From Planctomycetaceae bacterium (lineage in GTDB: Bacteria; Planctomycetota; Planctomycetia; Pirellulales; Pirellulaceae): DNA of 57,331 bases. Positions 8,044 through 17,453 of the stretch are shown piece after piece. The stretch spans positions 1 through 57,331 of the forward strand of contig PKCN01000314.1 in assembly GCA_002862205.1 (NCBI GenBank). Direction: 5' to 3'. A program made the translations under genes and the position numbers. Within the stretch, counting starts at the first letter, position 1. The number at the start of each line of letters is the position of its first letter. The notes under the pieces are model-generated. The model was not told the origin of the DNA. It was given only the letters and a program-made list of their open reading frames with translations, and did no database searches.

Positions 8044-8904
8044 TCATTCTCGCCAGGCGAGAAACTGCGTTTGTTGTGCATTGACACTTTGTTGCCAAGC
8101 CTTCATGTCAGGTGGAAGAGAGTGGGGCTGAAACCGCATCTCCCGTTCCATTTGAAAGTTGGAATCCGTCAACAGCTTCTCGATTCGATCGCTTGAATTC
8201 TGGTCCATCATTGCATTCGTCTCGTGGACCTCAACATACAGAGCATCGACTTTGTGCAATTGGTGAAATGATTCACGCAGAACGCTTTCTTCGGCACCTT
8301 CAATGTCAATTTTCATAAACGAGACATTCTGCCTGGCCAAATAAGGTGACAGTTTGCAGCAAGTGACTTGCACTGAATCGCTGGCTTCACGTTGACCCCA
8401 TTCCGGTTCAATGGAGTTCCCTCTCGCATCAGCTCCGTGTCCCATATCACCGTAAAGCAGTGTTTTGCCGTCAAATTCAGCAACGGCGGCATGGATGCAT
8501 TGAACTCCTGGAATATCATTACGTTCAATGTTGAGAGAAAGCAGCCTGAATGCATCTGGATCTGGTTCAAAGCAGATGATGCGAGACATCGGCCATCGAG
8601 TTTTCCACTCAAGTACCGACACGCCAATATTGGCACCACAGTCGATGATGAGTGGTTCTGATTGGCGAGGTTCGAAAAAAGAGGGAAATTCATCACTTGC
8701 TCGAATCATCGAGGCGGTGGCAGTTTCGTTTTCGTAGTAAAGCTCGTAGCCACGAAATCGGGTCTTTTGAATGGCAATCGCGGGTAGCCCTTTGCGAAAA
8801 GAAAAGTGGAACCGAGGAGAGTGCTGGAGTCTTTTTGCAATTTGCTCCAATTCTCGACTGCTAGTCAGGGTGACCCTGTATCCGGGCCGCTCCCCGGTAA
8901 GCAT
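8044..8904 (-). CDS. FkbM family SAM-dependent methyltransferase
   Basis: A 286-residue class I methyltransferase of the FkbM family. The SAM-binding motif IDCGANIG lies at 87-94 and the acidic loop FEPDP at 112-116. The family-typical FMKIDIEGAEESVL follows about 85 residues later. Members O-methylate sugars, lipids or secondary metabolites, often in surface polysaccharide pathways; no neighbour here points to a substrate. No signal peptide. Start ATG at 8904; the region upstream is weak in ribosome binding signal. It lies downstream of, and on the same strand as, nothing obviously related and is divergent from the beta-propeller gene at 9130. Confidence 0.88.
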   Translation of the reverse strand: MLTGERPGYRVTLTSSRELEQIAKRLQHSPRFHFSFRKGLPAIAIQKTRFRGYELYYENETATASMIRASDEFPSFFEPRQSEPLIIDCGANIGVSVLEWKTRWPMSRIICFEPDPDAFRLLSLNIERNDIPGVQCIHAAVAEFDGKTLLYGDMGHGADARGNSIEPEWGQREASDSVQVTCCKLSPYLARQNVSFMKIDIEGAEESVLRESFHQLHKVDALYVEVHETNAMMDQNSSDRIEKLLTDSNFQMEREMRFQPHSLPPDMKAWQQSVNAQQTQFLAWRE

Positions 8905-9129
8905 GACTTATAGGTGTCGGTCGCATCACCGGGTACAATCGGCATTACCTCTCCGCATTACACCTCCGCCTCACCTCTCCGCCGTATATCAATTTTGGGA
9001 GTTCGGCATTCGAGTTGTGTACATTCTATCGCAGGCATCCGTATCCTGAACTCTTGTGGTGGCACGGGTGTATGCTGTTAATCTAAAAACGAACTGTAAA
9101 TTCCAAGCAACAAAACCGAGAACTGAATC

Positions 9130-10383
9130 ATGTTCCGACTTTCCTGTTTGGCTGGCAAGACAGCCTTTGTGGTTTCCATCACTATTGTCACCATTGCCCC
9201 ATCGACGGCAGCAGAGCCAACGCAATGGTCACGGTTTCGAGGTCCGGACGGAACCGGTGTGAGCAATGCGGTGAAGGTTCCGGTCGATTTTGGTGCGAGC
9301 GATGTGGTGTGGCAGGCGAAGCTACCTGTGTCGGGCCACTCATCACCCATTCAATGGGGGAATCGAATCTTCCTTACTGGAGCGACCACTCAAGGAGATG
9401 GTGTTGAGCGACATGTCGTTTGTCTTGATGCCAATTCAGGTGGGATTTTGTGGAATAAGACTGCAGCGGTCGTTCCAGGAGAAGCACTTCACAAGATGAA
9501 CAGTTGGGCCACTCCAAGCTGTGTGACTGATGGTGAGCGTGTGATGGCGTTTTTTGGCGCTGGCGGGTTACATTGCTTTGACAACAAGGGCGTAAAGTTG
9601 TGGTCGAAGGATCTGGGGGCTTTTCCCGGGGGGTGGGGCGTTGGTGCGTCTCCGATCATTTTCAAGGACTTGGTAATTCAGAAATGTGATGCCGAGGGTG
9701 ATTCCTATTTGATTGCGTTGGACAGAAAGACAGGGGATGAAGTTTGGCGTACCCCGCGTGAGTCCAAGCCACGCGGCGGTTGGAGTACCCCCATCGTGAT
9801 CGATGTGGAGGGGCATCAGGAATTGATTCTTAATGGTGAGTTTGGGGTCGCTGCCTACAATCCAAACAGCGGTGAACCACTTTGGAATTGCGCTGGCTTT
9901 AACGGTCGGGGGACACCCGTGCCGGTTTGGGGTCATGGCATGTTGTATGTCGTTAACGGCAAGTCTGGAGACATTTACGCAGTCCGGCCCGGAGGTCGCG
10001 GTGATGTGACCAGGACACACATGGCGTGGCATACAGATCGACGCGGTGGACGAGATTTGCCATCTCCTATTTTGGTGGATGACTGTCTGGTTGCGATCAG
10101 CATGTCCGGGATTGCAACGGGCTACGATGCACACACTGGCATGGAGCTGTGGAAGGAGCGTCTTGGGGGCAACTATTCGGGCTCTCCAATTGCAGCCGGT
10201 GGAAGGGTTTACGCATTGGCTGAGGATGGCGATGTGGTGGTGTTGAAGCCGGGAAAAGAGTTTGAATTGGTGGCCAGAAACAAGGTTGGGGAGGGGTCGG
10301 GGGATATCTTTCGCTCATCGCCGGGGGTGATTTCCAGTGATCTGCTCATTCGCGGCGATCGCACGCTTTACCGACTCAAGTGA
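9130..10383 (+). CDS. Exported PQQ-like beta-propeller repeat protein
   Basis: A 417-residue exported protein with a signal peptide (residues 1-27, cleavage near STAAEP) followed by WSRFRGPDGTGVS, the standard opening of planctomycete outer-membrane-assembly-like/PQQ-repeat proteins. At least five blades show the Trp-docking pattern (GILWNK, VKLWSK, DEVWRT, EPLWNC, MELWKE). The fold is an eight-bladed propeller as in quinoprotein dehydrogenases and BamB, but the catalytic residues of a true quinoprotein are not evident, so it may be a scaffold rather than an enzyme. The gene stands alone between the divergent FkbM gene and the exported-protein cluster starting at 10795. Confidence 0.88.
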   Translation: MFRLSCLAGKTAFVVSITIVTIAPSTAAEPTQWSRFRGPDGTGVSNAVKVPVDFGASDVVWQAKLPVSGHSSPIQWGNRIFLTGATTQGDGVERHVVCLDANSGGILWNKTAAVVPGEALHKMNSWATPSCVTDGERVMAFFGAGGLHCFDNKGVKLWSKDLGAFPGGWGVGASPIIFKDLVIQKCDAEGDSYLIALDRKTGDEVWRTPRESKPRGGWSTPIVIDVEGHQELILNGEFGVAAYNPNSGEPLWNCAGFNGRGTPVPVWGHGMLYVVNGKSGDIYAVRPGGRGDVTRTHMAWHTDRRGGRDLPSPILVDDCLVAISMSGIATGYDAHTGMELWKERLGGNYSGSPIAAGGRVYALAEDGDVVVLKPGKEFELVARNKVGEGSGDIFRSSPGVISSDLLIRGDRTLYRLK

Positions 10384-10794
10384 GCGTTTCTGGGGAGTGA
10401 TGCCTTCTTTTTCTTGAAAGAGTGGACAAATGACCACCTTCTGTTTGGTTTGGATTTGACAATGCGGATAATCGGGTGCTAGGCTTTCCGGTCGGTTTTA
10501 CGCTTACTTGGTCCGGTTCGCGGACTACACTTTGCATATACCATTCATACTCACTCAGCGTCTGCGCACTTGCGCTGTTCCTGAGCCCGCCTGTTGAAAA
10601 AATGATTGTCACTCGAATCGCAAGTTGAGGGTGATTTTGATGTTCAGATGCTTCCGTTCATTGATGATTTGGAAGCGCGATAACTGCCATTGAGACATGC
10701 CCGCGGCTCCACTGGGAACAGCCATGGGTTATTTCAAAGTTAAACTAACGTCCAGCCAGTCAAACCAGTAATCACGACCGGGAGCTTTACAGCC
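10384..10794. other. Intergenic region upstream of the exported-protein cluster
   Basis: This 411-base gap has no supportable gene. It contains a possible promoter (TTGACA at 10456) and a purine-rich ribosome binding site (GGGAGC) just before the DUF1501 start. It is the likely control region for the exported-protein cluster downstream. Confidence 0.5.
10456..10485 (+). promoter_or_regulatory. Possible sigma-70-type promoter for the DUF1501 cluster
   Basis: A perfect TTGACA lies at 10456-10461 and a partial -10 (TAGGCT) at 10480-10485, spaced by 18 bases. The -10 is weak and the start codon is 310 bases away, so this is a guess from consensus only. Confidence 0.3.
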
Positions 10795-12099
10795 ATGCGT
10801 TGTCACGGAAACCCCTTTAGTCGACGTGGATTTCTTACAGCCGGAACCCTTGGTGGTTTGGGTATTTCTCTGCCTCAGCTTTTGTGGATGGAGAAGGCCG
10901 CTGCAGAACAGAAGCACTACGATTTCATCGAGGCGAAGGCGAAAAGCGTGATTCACGTTTACTTGCCCGGTGGAATGGCACATCAGGAAAGCTGGGATCC
11001 AAAGCCATACAGCCCGATTGAGTACCGGGGTGAGATGAAGCCAGTGAAAACAAACACGGGTGAGATCTTCTGTGAATCCGTTCCAAAGTTGGCTGGCATT
11101 GCTGATCGACTGTGTGTCATTCGTTCGATGACACACGGTGAGGCGGCCCACGAGCGTGGCACGCACAATATGTTCACGGGCTACAAGCCAAGTCCAGCGT
11201 TGAAGTATCCCAGTTTTGGCGCAGTCGTCAGTCATGAGTATGGCCCACGGAACAATTTGCCTCCGTATGTTTGTATTCCCAATCAGCCCAATGAGTTCGC
11301 CGGAACGGGTTACTTGAGCTCTTCATACGGTGCGTTCGCGTTGGGGAGTGACCCTGCGGGCAGCAACTTCAAGGTCCGTGATCTTGATTTGTACGGCGGT
11401 GTTGACGATGCCCGTTTCGCACGACGTCAAGCAGCATTGGAATCCGTGAACAAGAAGTTCAGCGCCATGACGAATGCTGATGGCGTCACAGCCATGAACA
11501 CTTTCTACGAGCGTGCTTACAGTTTGTTGGGCTCTGACGAGGCGAAAGCTGCTTTCGATCTCGGCAAAGAAGACAGCAAGATGAAAGCTGCTTATGGTGC
11601 AAATCAGGCTGGTCAACGTTTGTTAATGGCTCGCCGATTGGTCGAGGCTGGCTGCCGCTTAGTCACGTTGACATACGGCGGCTGGGATATGCATACCGGC
11701 ATCAATGCTGCGATGAAACGAACCATGCCACCTCTCGACCAGGCACTGTCGCAGTTGATCCTGGACCTCGAGCAACGTGGACTTCTTGATTCGACTCTTG
11801 TGATGGTAAGTAGCGAGTTTGGGCGCACTCCCAAGGTCAACAAAGACGCAGGTCGAGACCACTATCCGAAAGTGTTCAGTGTCATGCTTGCTGGCGGTGG
11901 TATCAAAGGTGGTTCGATCTACGGTGCCTCCAATGCGACTGCATCCGAGCCAGAGTTTGACCCGGTCGGGCCTGCTGATCTGGCAACGACGATGTACCAT
12001 CAGCTGGGAATCGTTGCTGATAAAGAACTGATGGCTCCCGGTGACCGTCCGATTGAAATTGTCGATGGCGGCAAAGTTTTGAAGGACATTGTGGCCTAG
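10795..12099 (+). CDS. DUF1501 domain exported protein (sulfatase-like fold)
   Basis: A 434-residue DUF1501 protein. The N-terminus has a textbook twin-arginine motif (SRRGFLTAG, residues 9-17), so it is exported folded and probably carries a cofactor or metal. The body shows the family landmarks: IHVYLPGGMAHQESWDPKP, an MTHGEAAHERGTHNM block, a TYGGWDMHTG segment, VMVSSEFGRTPKVN and GRDHYPKVFSVMLAGGG. The fold belongs to the alkaline phosphatase/sulfatase superfamily, but no activity has been established for the family to my knowledge. In planctomycetes DUF1501 genes are very often paired with DUF1549/DUF1553 genes, as here (14783). Start ATG 10795 with GGGAGC upstream. Confidence 0.93.
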   Translation: MRCHGNPFSRRGFLTAGTLGGLGISLPQLLWMEKAAAEQKHYDFIEAKAKSVIHVYLPGGMAHQESWDPKPYSPIEYRGEMKPVKTNTGEIFCESVPKLAGIADRLCVIRSMTHGEAAHERGTHNMFTGYKPSPALKYPSFGAVVSHEYGPRNNLPPYVCIPNQPNEFAGTGYLSSSYGAFALGSDPAGSNFKVRDLDLYGGVDDARFARRQAALESVNKKFSAMTNADGVTAMNTFYERAYSLLGSDEAKAAFDLGKEDSKMKAAYGANQAGQRLLMARRLVEAGCRLVTLTYGGWDMHTGINAAMKRTMPPLDQALSQLILDLEQRGLLDSTLVMVSSEFGRTPKVNKDAGRDHYPKVFSVMLAGGGIKGGSIYGASNATASEPEFDPVGPADLATTMYHQLGIVADKELMAPGDRPIEIVDGGKVLKDIVA

Positions 12100-12169
12100 T
12101 TTCTCCGGTGCAAGCTGCAGGATGCTATTTGTGTACCTAATCAGTTTTTGAATCCATCGATTACCAGTG

Positions 12170-14614
12170 ATGACTAGCATGTGGCAAAAATCTGTTTCAC
12201 TCTTCGGTTGTCTTGTACTTTTCGGTTTCGCGGGAACGGCTCAGGCCTACAAGCCTGATATTGTCAGTTCCACCCCGCGCGGTATGCAGAGAGGTACCAC
12301 GCAGACCGTCGTGATTACCGGTTCAAGATTGAGTGACAGTCGGCAAATCATCGTTGATCGCGAGGGGATCAACGTGAAGTCGGTGAAGCCGGTAAGTGCT
12401 TCGAAAGTCGAAGTTGAGTTTGAAGTTCCTGCCGATTCTGCACCAGGCCTGTATCCCATTCGTCTTGTCAGCGAGACCGGTCTGAGCAACGTCATGATGT
12501 TCAGTGTGGGTGTTCTTCCTAATGTGGAAGAGAAAGAGCCCAATAGTGAGTTCGCGACCCCTCAGGTGATTGAGAAGAACGTCACGGTCGAAGGTGCAGT
12601 TGCTCGCGAAGATGAAGACTATTACGTCGTCGAGCTCAAAGAGGGCGAGCTTTTGACAGCGGAATTGGAGGGCGTCCGAATCAAGAAAGGCCGCAGCAAC
12701 CCGTTTTTCGATCCTTATGTCGCCATTTTGAACGCCGAACGGTTTGAGATGGCTACCAGCGATGATGCACCGCTGCTGCAGCAGGACTGTTTGTGTTCCA
12801 TGCGGGCTCCCGCTGATGGAAAGTACATCATTGTTGTCAGGGATAGTTCCTTTGGTGGTAACAACGATCGCTATCGATTGCACGTGGGTTCATTCCCGAG
12901 GCCGATTGCTGTTGTTCCTGCGGGGGGACCACCGGGTGCTCTCATTGACATGACGTTTGTGACAGCGACAGGTGATGCCTGGATTGAGAAAGTGCAGTTG
13001 CCCAGCCAGCCCCAGGAAGCTTTCCCATTGGTGGTGTCCAATGAGCAGGGTGTCTGTCCTTCACCCAACTTCATTCGGGTTCAGGAGATGCCCAATTTTG
13101 TTGAGCAGGAGCCAAACAACGGTTTCAAGGAATCAACGGTTGGCGCTCTGCCGGGAGCCTTTTGTGGGTTCGTTGCTGAACGTGGAGACACGGACTTTTT
13201 CAGTTTTGAAGCGAAAAAGAATCAAACTGTTTCGATCAAGCTTTTTGCCCGCAAAATCTTGCGTTCAGAGTTGGATGGTGTGATCAACGTCTACAACGCT
13301 GCTGGTGGTCGGGTTGGTGGTAACGATGACTCGGGTGGTCCCGATAGTAAGTTGGACTACAAAATTCCAGCAGACGGAGTCTATCACGTAAGCGTCAGCG
13401 ACCATCTCCGAAATGGTGGACCGGGATACGCCTATCGTATTGAAGTCACGTTGGTGCAACCGGAGTTGGTTCTGACGCTTCCTGATCGCCAACGCTATGT
13501 GGCTACCCAGATCAATGTGCCGCAAGGCAATCATGCTGCTGTGATGATCAATGCGACTCGTGTGCGAGTTGGGGGGGCAATTGACGTCACGGGATTGAAT
13601 CTGCCTGAGGGGGTCACGATCACTCCGATTCAGATGCCAGCTAACCGCACGACTGTGCCACTGCTGCTCAGTGCAACGCCAGAGGCAAATCTGGATGGTC
13701 GACTCGTTAATTTTGTCGGTAAAATTACCGACAATCCAACGGTCGGCCGTTATACCCAGCGACACCAGTTGTTGATCGGCCAAAATAACAGTGTTGTGTA
13801 CGATTACAACGCTGATCGGGCCGCAGTGTCCGTCATCAAGGCTGCGCCATGCAGCTTCCAGATCGTGCAACCGCAGGTGCCAATTGTTCGCAATGGGTCT
13901 ATGGAACTGGTGGTGAAAGTTGAGCGTGGTGACTTCGAAGGTGATATTCCGATTCGAATGTTATACAACCCGCCAGGCATCGGATCAGCGGGCAGTGTGA
14001 CTATTCCAAAGGGGAAGAATGAGGCTGCGATTTCGTTGACCGCCAATTCATCGGCAGCCATCGGTGATTGGCCGCTCATCGTTTACGCTGTCGTTGGTGG
14101 AAATGAGATTGCCACGTTGCCAGCAATGTTGACGATCGAAGATCGACTGTTTGCGTTTGAGTTTCCGAAAACATCGACTGAATTGAACGCAGATGCAGAT
14201 GTTATCGTTGATGTGGAAGTGCTTCGGGATTTTGCTGGAGCATGTGAACTGGAGTTGGTAGGGCTGCCAGCAGGAGTGGTTTGTGAGAAGAGTAAAGTAG
14301 CAATCCAGAACGACACAGAGCAGGTCAGCTTTAGCGTGAAAGTTGGTGAAAAGGCTCGCGTTGGACAGCACAAGACTCTCGTCGTGCGTGCAACGGTCAA
14401 TCATGAAAAAGGACTGATCAAACAGACTCAGGGAACAGGAACACTGCAGGTTGACAAGCCGATTCCTGCTCCTGTTGCCAAACCAAAGCCAGCAGCGGCC
14501 AAGCCTGTTGCCAAGCCGGCTGCGAAACCACCCACTCCTGTCAAGAAGAAACCCCTAAGCCGGCTCGAGCAGTTGCGGTTGATGCGACAGGGAAAAACGG
14601 AAGCACAAGAATAG
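12170..14614 (+). CDS. Exported PPC-domain (pre-peptidase C-terminal-like) protein
   Basis: An exported, beta-rich protein of about 814 residues. A signal peptide (WQKSVSLFGCLVLFGFAGTAQA) ends near residue 26. The first mature domain (PDIVSSTPRGMQRGTTQTVV onward) looks like an IPT/Ig-like fold. Two PPC-like domains follow, each opened by an acidic EPN motif (EKEPNSEF and EQEPNNGF) and a stretch on surface or solvent contact (ARGDTDFFSFEA type). The middle and C-terminal parts are more Ig-like strands. The last 50 residues are Pro/Lys/Ala-rich (PVAKPKPAAAKP), a likely linker or wall-interacting tail. Candidate starts are GTG 12167, ATG 12170 and ATG 12179; none has a strong ribosome binding site. 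It lies 70 bases after the DUF1501 gene and before the DUF1549 gene, so it is likely part of the same unit. No catalytic motif was seen. Confidence 0.85.
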   Translation: MTSMWQKSVSLFGCLVLFGFAGTAQAYKPDIVSSTPRGMQRGTTQTVVITGSRLSDSRQIIVDREGINVKSVKPVSASKVEVEFEVPADSAPGLYPIRLVSETGLSNVMMFSVGVLPNVEEKEPNSEFATPQVIEKNVTVEGAVAREDEDYYVVELKEGELLTAELEGVRIKKGRSNPFFDPYVAILNAERFEMATSDDAPLLQQDCLCSMRAPADGKYIIVVRDSSFGGNNDRYRLHVGSFPRPIAVVPAGGPPGALIDMTFVTATGDAWIEKVQLPSQPQEAFPLVVSNEQGVCPSPNFIRVQEMPNFVEQEPNNGFKESTVGALPGAFCGFVAERGDTDFFSFEAKKNQTVSIKLFARKILRSELDGVINVYNAAGGRVGGNDDSGGPDSKLDYKIPADGVYHVSVSDHLRNGGPGYAYRIEVTLVQPELVLTLPDRQRYVATQINVPQGNHAAVMINATRVRVGGAIDVTGLNLPEGVTITPIQMPANRTTVPLLLSATPEANLDGRLVNFVGKITDNPTVGRYTQRHQLLIGQNNSVVYDYNADRAAVSVIKAAPCSFQIVQPQVPIVRNGSMELVVKVERGDFEGDIPIRMLYNPPGIGSAGSVTIPKGKNEAAISLTANSSAAIGDWPLIVYAVVGGNEIATLPAMLTIEDRLFAFEFPKTSTELNADADVIVDVEVLRDFAGACELELVGLPAGVVCEKSKVAIQNDTEQVSFSVKVGEKARVGQHKTLVVRATVNHEKGLIKQTQGTGTLQVDKPIPAPVAKPKPAAAKPVAKPAAKPPTPVKKKPLSRLEQLRLMRQGKTEAQE

Positions 14615-14782
14615 TAATCAGTAATGACCGAACAGTAACGGACGAACTGGAACAGTCGTAGAGACGCGTGAATCGTAGCTGCGGCCTGTTCTTTGACACC
14701 GACAACAGCCATACACAACAAACTCACTCACCAGATTGGAATTACGTTTTCCAGTCCAAAGGAAAGACCCGAAGGTATCAAT

Positions 14783-17257
14783 ATGATGCGTCGACTGTCC
14801 GCAACTCTTGCTCTCACCTGTTTCATTGCCTCAGGAACGATGGCGGCTGAACCGGAGCCTGCAACAGCAGCAGCTTCTGCCTCCGCTTCCAAGGGCCCGT
14901 TGAAGTTAGTGGGGGGGCTGTCTGTTTATCCAGAGACGATTCGGCTCGACACCGCGCGTGACTACCAATCGTTCATCGCAACCGTGCGTCGTGATGATGA
15001 TGTTACGCTTGACGTGACTGACTCAGTCAAGTGGACGGTTGCCGATGGCAAGGTTGCCAAGATCGAGGACAATCGACTGTTGCCGCTGGCCGACGGCGAA
15101 ACGGAATTGGTATGTGATAACGGTGTCAGTCAAGTAAGGATTCCAGTCAAGGTTGGGAGTAGTGCCGAAAAACTTCCCATCAGTTTTGAAAAGGATATTG
15201 TCCCGATCATGACCCGCAGTGGTTGTAACACGGGAAGCTGTCACGGCGCTGCGCGTGGTAAAGATGGATTCATGATCAGCCTGTTTGGTTATGATCCAGC
15301 GGGTGACTACACCCGAATCACACGACAGATTGGAATGCGACGGATCAATCTGGCAGTGCCTCAGGACAGTCTGTTTCTGACCAAGGCAGCGGGTCAGGTT
15401 CCTCACACAGGTGGCAAATTATTTGGTGATGACAGCGTTTACTACTCCATGATGTTGGAGTGGTTGCAGGCGGGTGCTTTGAAAGACGCCACGCCACCGC
15501 CTAGCGTAGCGAACCTCGAAATTTATCCGCCACAATCTGTGATTGAGGGAACGGGCAGCACCCAGCGTTTCATCGCAGTGGCACATTACTCAGATGGAAC
15601 AACGCGTGATGTAACTAATCTCTCGGCGTTCATGACGAACAATGAAACATCCGCGGCAGTGGATAAGAATGGGCATGTGACTGCGGGTGCTCGGGGTGAG
15701 GCGTTTATCATGGCACGCTTCGAAACCAAGACTGAAGGACGGCAGGTTCTGGTTCTTCCCAAGGACCTTCAATACGAGGCCCCAGAGGTAACAGGCAATT
15801 ACATTGATGAGCTTGTCGGCAAGAAGCTCAACCAACTCCGGATACTGCCAAGTGGTTTTTGCACAGACGAAGAGTTTTTGCGTCGTGTAACCATTGATAT
15901 CACCGGGATGCTACCCACTGAGGAAGAGTACCAGTTGTTCATGAACGATGTTGCCGAGGACAAGCGAGCAGCGTTGATCGAACGTCTTCTGGGTCGCAAA
16001 GAGTTCAGTGAAATATGGGCCATGAAATTTGCCCAATTGTTGATGATCAAGAGCACAAATCAAGTCAGCTACAAATCTGCGTTTCTTTACAACCAGTGGC
16101 TGACTGACAAGTTTGCCAAGAATGTGCCGATTGACGAGATGGTTCGGGAATTATTTGGTGCCACTGGCGGCACGTTCCGGAACCCCGCGACCAACTATTA
16201 TCAGATCGAGCGAGACACGCTGAAGCGTGCTGAAAATGCCGCTCAGGTGTTCATGGGAATCCGAACCCAATGCGCCCAGTGCCACAACCATCCGTTGGAT
16301 CGTTGGACGATGGATGATTACTACGGGTTTGCTGCGTTCTTCTGTCAGACGGCTACCAAGAATGCTGAAGACTACCGGGAAAAAATCATTTATGACCGAC
16401 GGAGCGGTGAGGTCAAGCACAAAGTGACCAACCAGGTGATGCAGCCCAAATTTCTGGGTGGTGGTTTGGCAGATACCAAGGGCAAGGACCGTCGTGTCGT
16501 GATGGCTGAATGGCTCACCAGTTCTGATAACCCCTACTTCTCGACAAGCATTGCCAATCGGGTGTGGGCACACTTCATGGGCGTCGGTATTGTGGAGCCC
16601 GTGGATGATATTCGCGTCAGTAATCCCGCGACGAACCCTGAGTTGTTTCAGGAACTTGGAGATAAATTATCTTCGTACAAATTTGACTTTCGGCAGTTGG
16701 TTCGTGACATCTGCAACAGCCAGGCGTACCAACGCAGTGCAACTCCCAACGAAAGTAACAAAGGTGACACTCGGAATTACGCTTATGCCGTGGTTCGCCG
16801 AATTCCCGCAGAAATGATGCTTGACTGTGTCAGTCAGGTGACCAATACCAAAGAGAAGTTTCGTGGTTTGCCACTGGGAGCCCGAGCTGTACAGATTGCT
16901 GACGGGGGAACAAGCACCTACTTCCTCGATACCTTTGGACGGGCAGCTCGTGAAACCGTTTGTGATTGTGAGGCAACTACGGATCCCTCGCTTTCACAGG
17001 CATTGCATCTGCTCAACGGCAGTGCAACGAGTGGGAAGATCGCCCAGGGCAAGGTGATCGCTGAGTTACTCAAGGATGATGCGCCGATTGAAGACGCGCT
17101 GGATCGTTTGTACGTGCGGTGTCTTTCGCGGTATCCAACGGAGACGGAACGCAAGGAATTGCTAGCTGCGGTTGAGCAGGCTCCAAGCCCAACGGTGGGT
17201 CTTGAGGATGTCTTCTGGGCCGTATTGAACAGTCGGGAATTTGTGTTCAATCACTGA
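14783..17257 (+). CDS. DUF1549/DUF1553 planctomycete cytochrome-type exported protein
   Basis: An 824-residue exported protein. The start ATG at 14783 is chosen for the GAAGG six to seven bases upstream and a signal peptide (MMRRLSATLALTCFIASGTMA); an in-frame TTG at 14693 gives no signal. Domains in order: Ig-like Big_2-type domain (about 45-130), a CNTGSCH motif at 148-154, a second Big_2-like domain (about 240-320), DUF1549 (about 340-545) containing CAQCH at 497-501, and DUF1553 (about 575-800). The CxxCH and CX4CH motifs may bind covalent heme. DUF1549/DUF1553 proteins are highly amplified in planctomycetes and usually paired with DUF1501; function unknown, with roles in polysaccharide breakdown suspected. 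Confidence 0.93.
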   Translation: MMRRLSATLALTCFIASGTMAAEPEPATAAASASASKGPLKLVGGLSVYPETIRLDTARDYQSFIATVRRDDDVTLDVTDSVKWTVADGKVAKIEDNRLLPLADGETELVCDNGVSQVRIPVKVGSSAEKLPISFEKDIVPIMTRSGCNTGSCHGAARGKDGFMISLFGYDPAGDYTRITRQIGMRRINLAVPQDSLFLTKAAGQVPHTGGKLFGDDSVYYSMMLEWLQAGALKDATPPPSVANLEIYPPQSVIEGTGSTQRFIAVAHYSDGTTRDVTNLSAFMTNNETSAAVDKNGHVTAGARGEAFIMARFETKTEGRQVLVLPKDLQYEAPEVTGNYIDELVGKKLNQLRILPSGFCTDEEFLRRVTIDITGMLPTEEEYQLFMNDVAEDKRAALIERLLGRKEFSEIWAMKFAQLLMIKSTNQVSYKSAFLYNQWLTDKFAKNVPIDEMVRELFGATGGTFRNPATNYYQIERDTLKRAENAAQVFMGIRTQCAQCHNHPLDRWTMDDYYGFAAFFCQTATKNAEDYREKIIYDRRSGEVKHKVTNQVMQPKFLGGGLADTKGKDRRVVMAEWLTSSDNPYFSTSIANRVWAHFMGVGIVEPVDDIRVSNPATNPELFQELGDKLSSYKFDFRQLVRDICNSQAYQRSATPNESNKGDTRNYAYAVVRRIPAEMMLDCVSQVTNTKEKFRGLPLGARAVQIADGGTSTYFLDTFGRAARETVCDCEATTDPSLSQALHLLNGSATSGKIAQGKVIAELLKDDAPIEDALDRLYVRCLSRYPTETERKELLAAVEQAPSPTVGLEDVFWAVLNSREFVFNH

Positions 17258-17453
17258 TTTTTGGCAATGGAATCGCGGCTTTGATGTTTCGAAGTTGCGG
17301 CAGAACAAAGCTTGCGATCGCTAGATGCGAACAGTTGAGTGGATCGGTGCAGTCTCACCGATGCACCTCAATTGTTTCGCTTCTGATAGCGAATTTTTGT
17401 AGTTGTCAGTCGCACATCACCGAATGTGCAACCAAACCTTCAAAGCATCGATA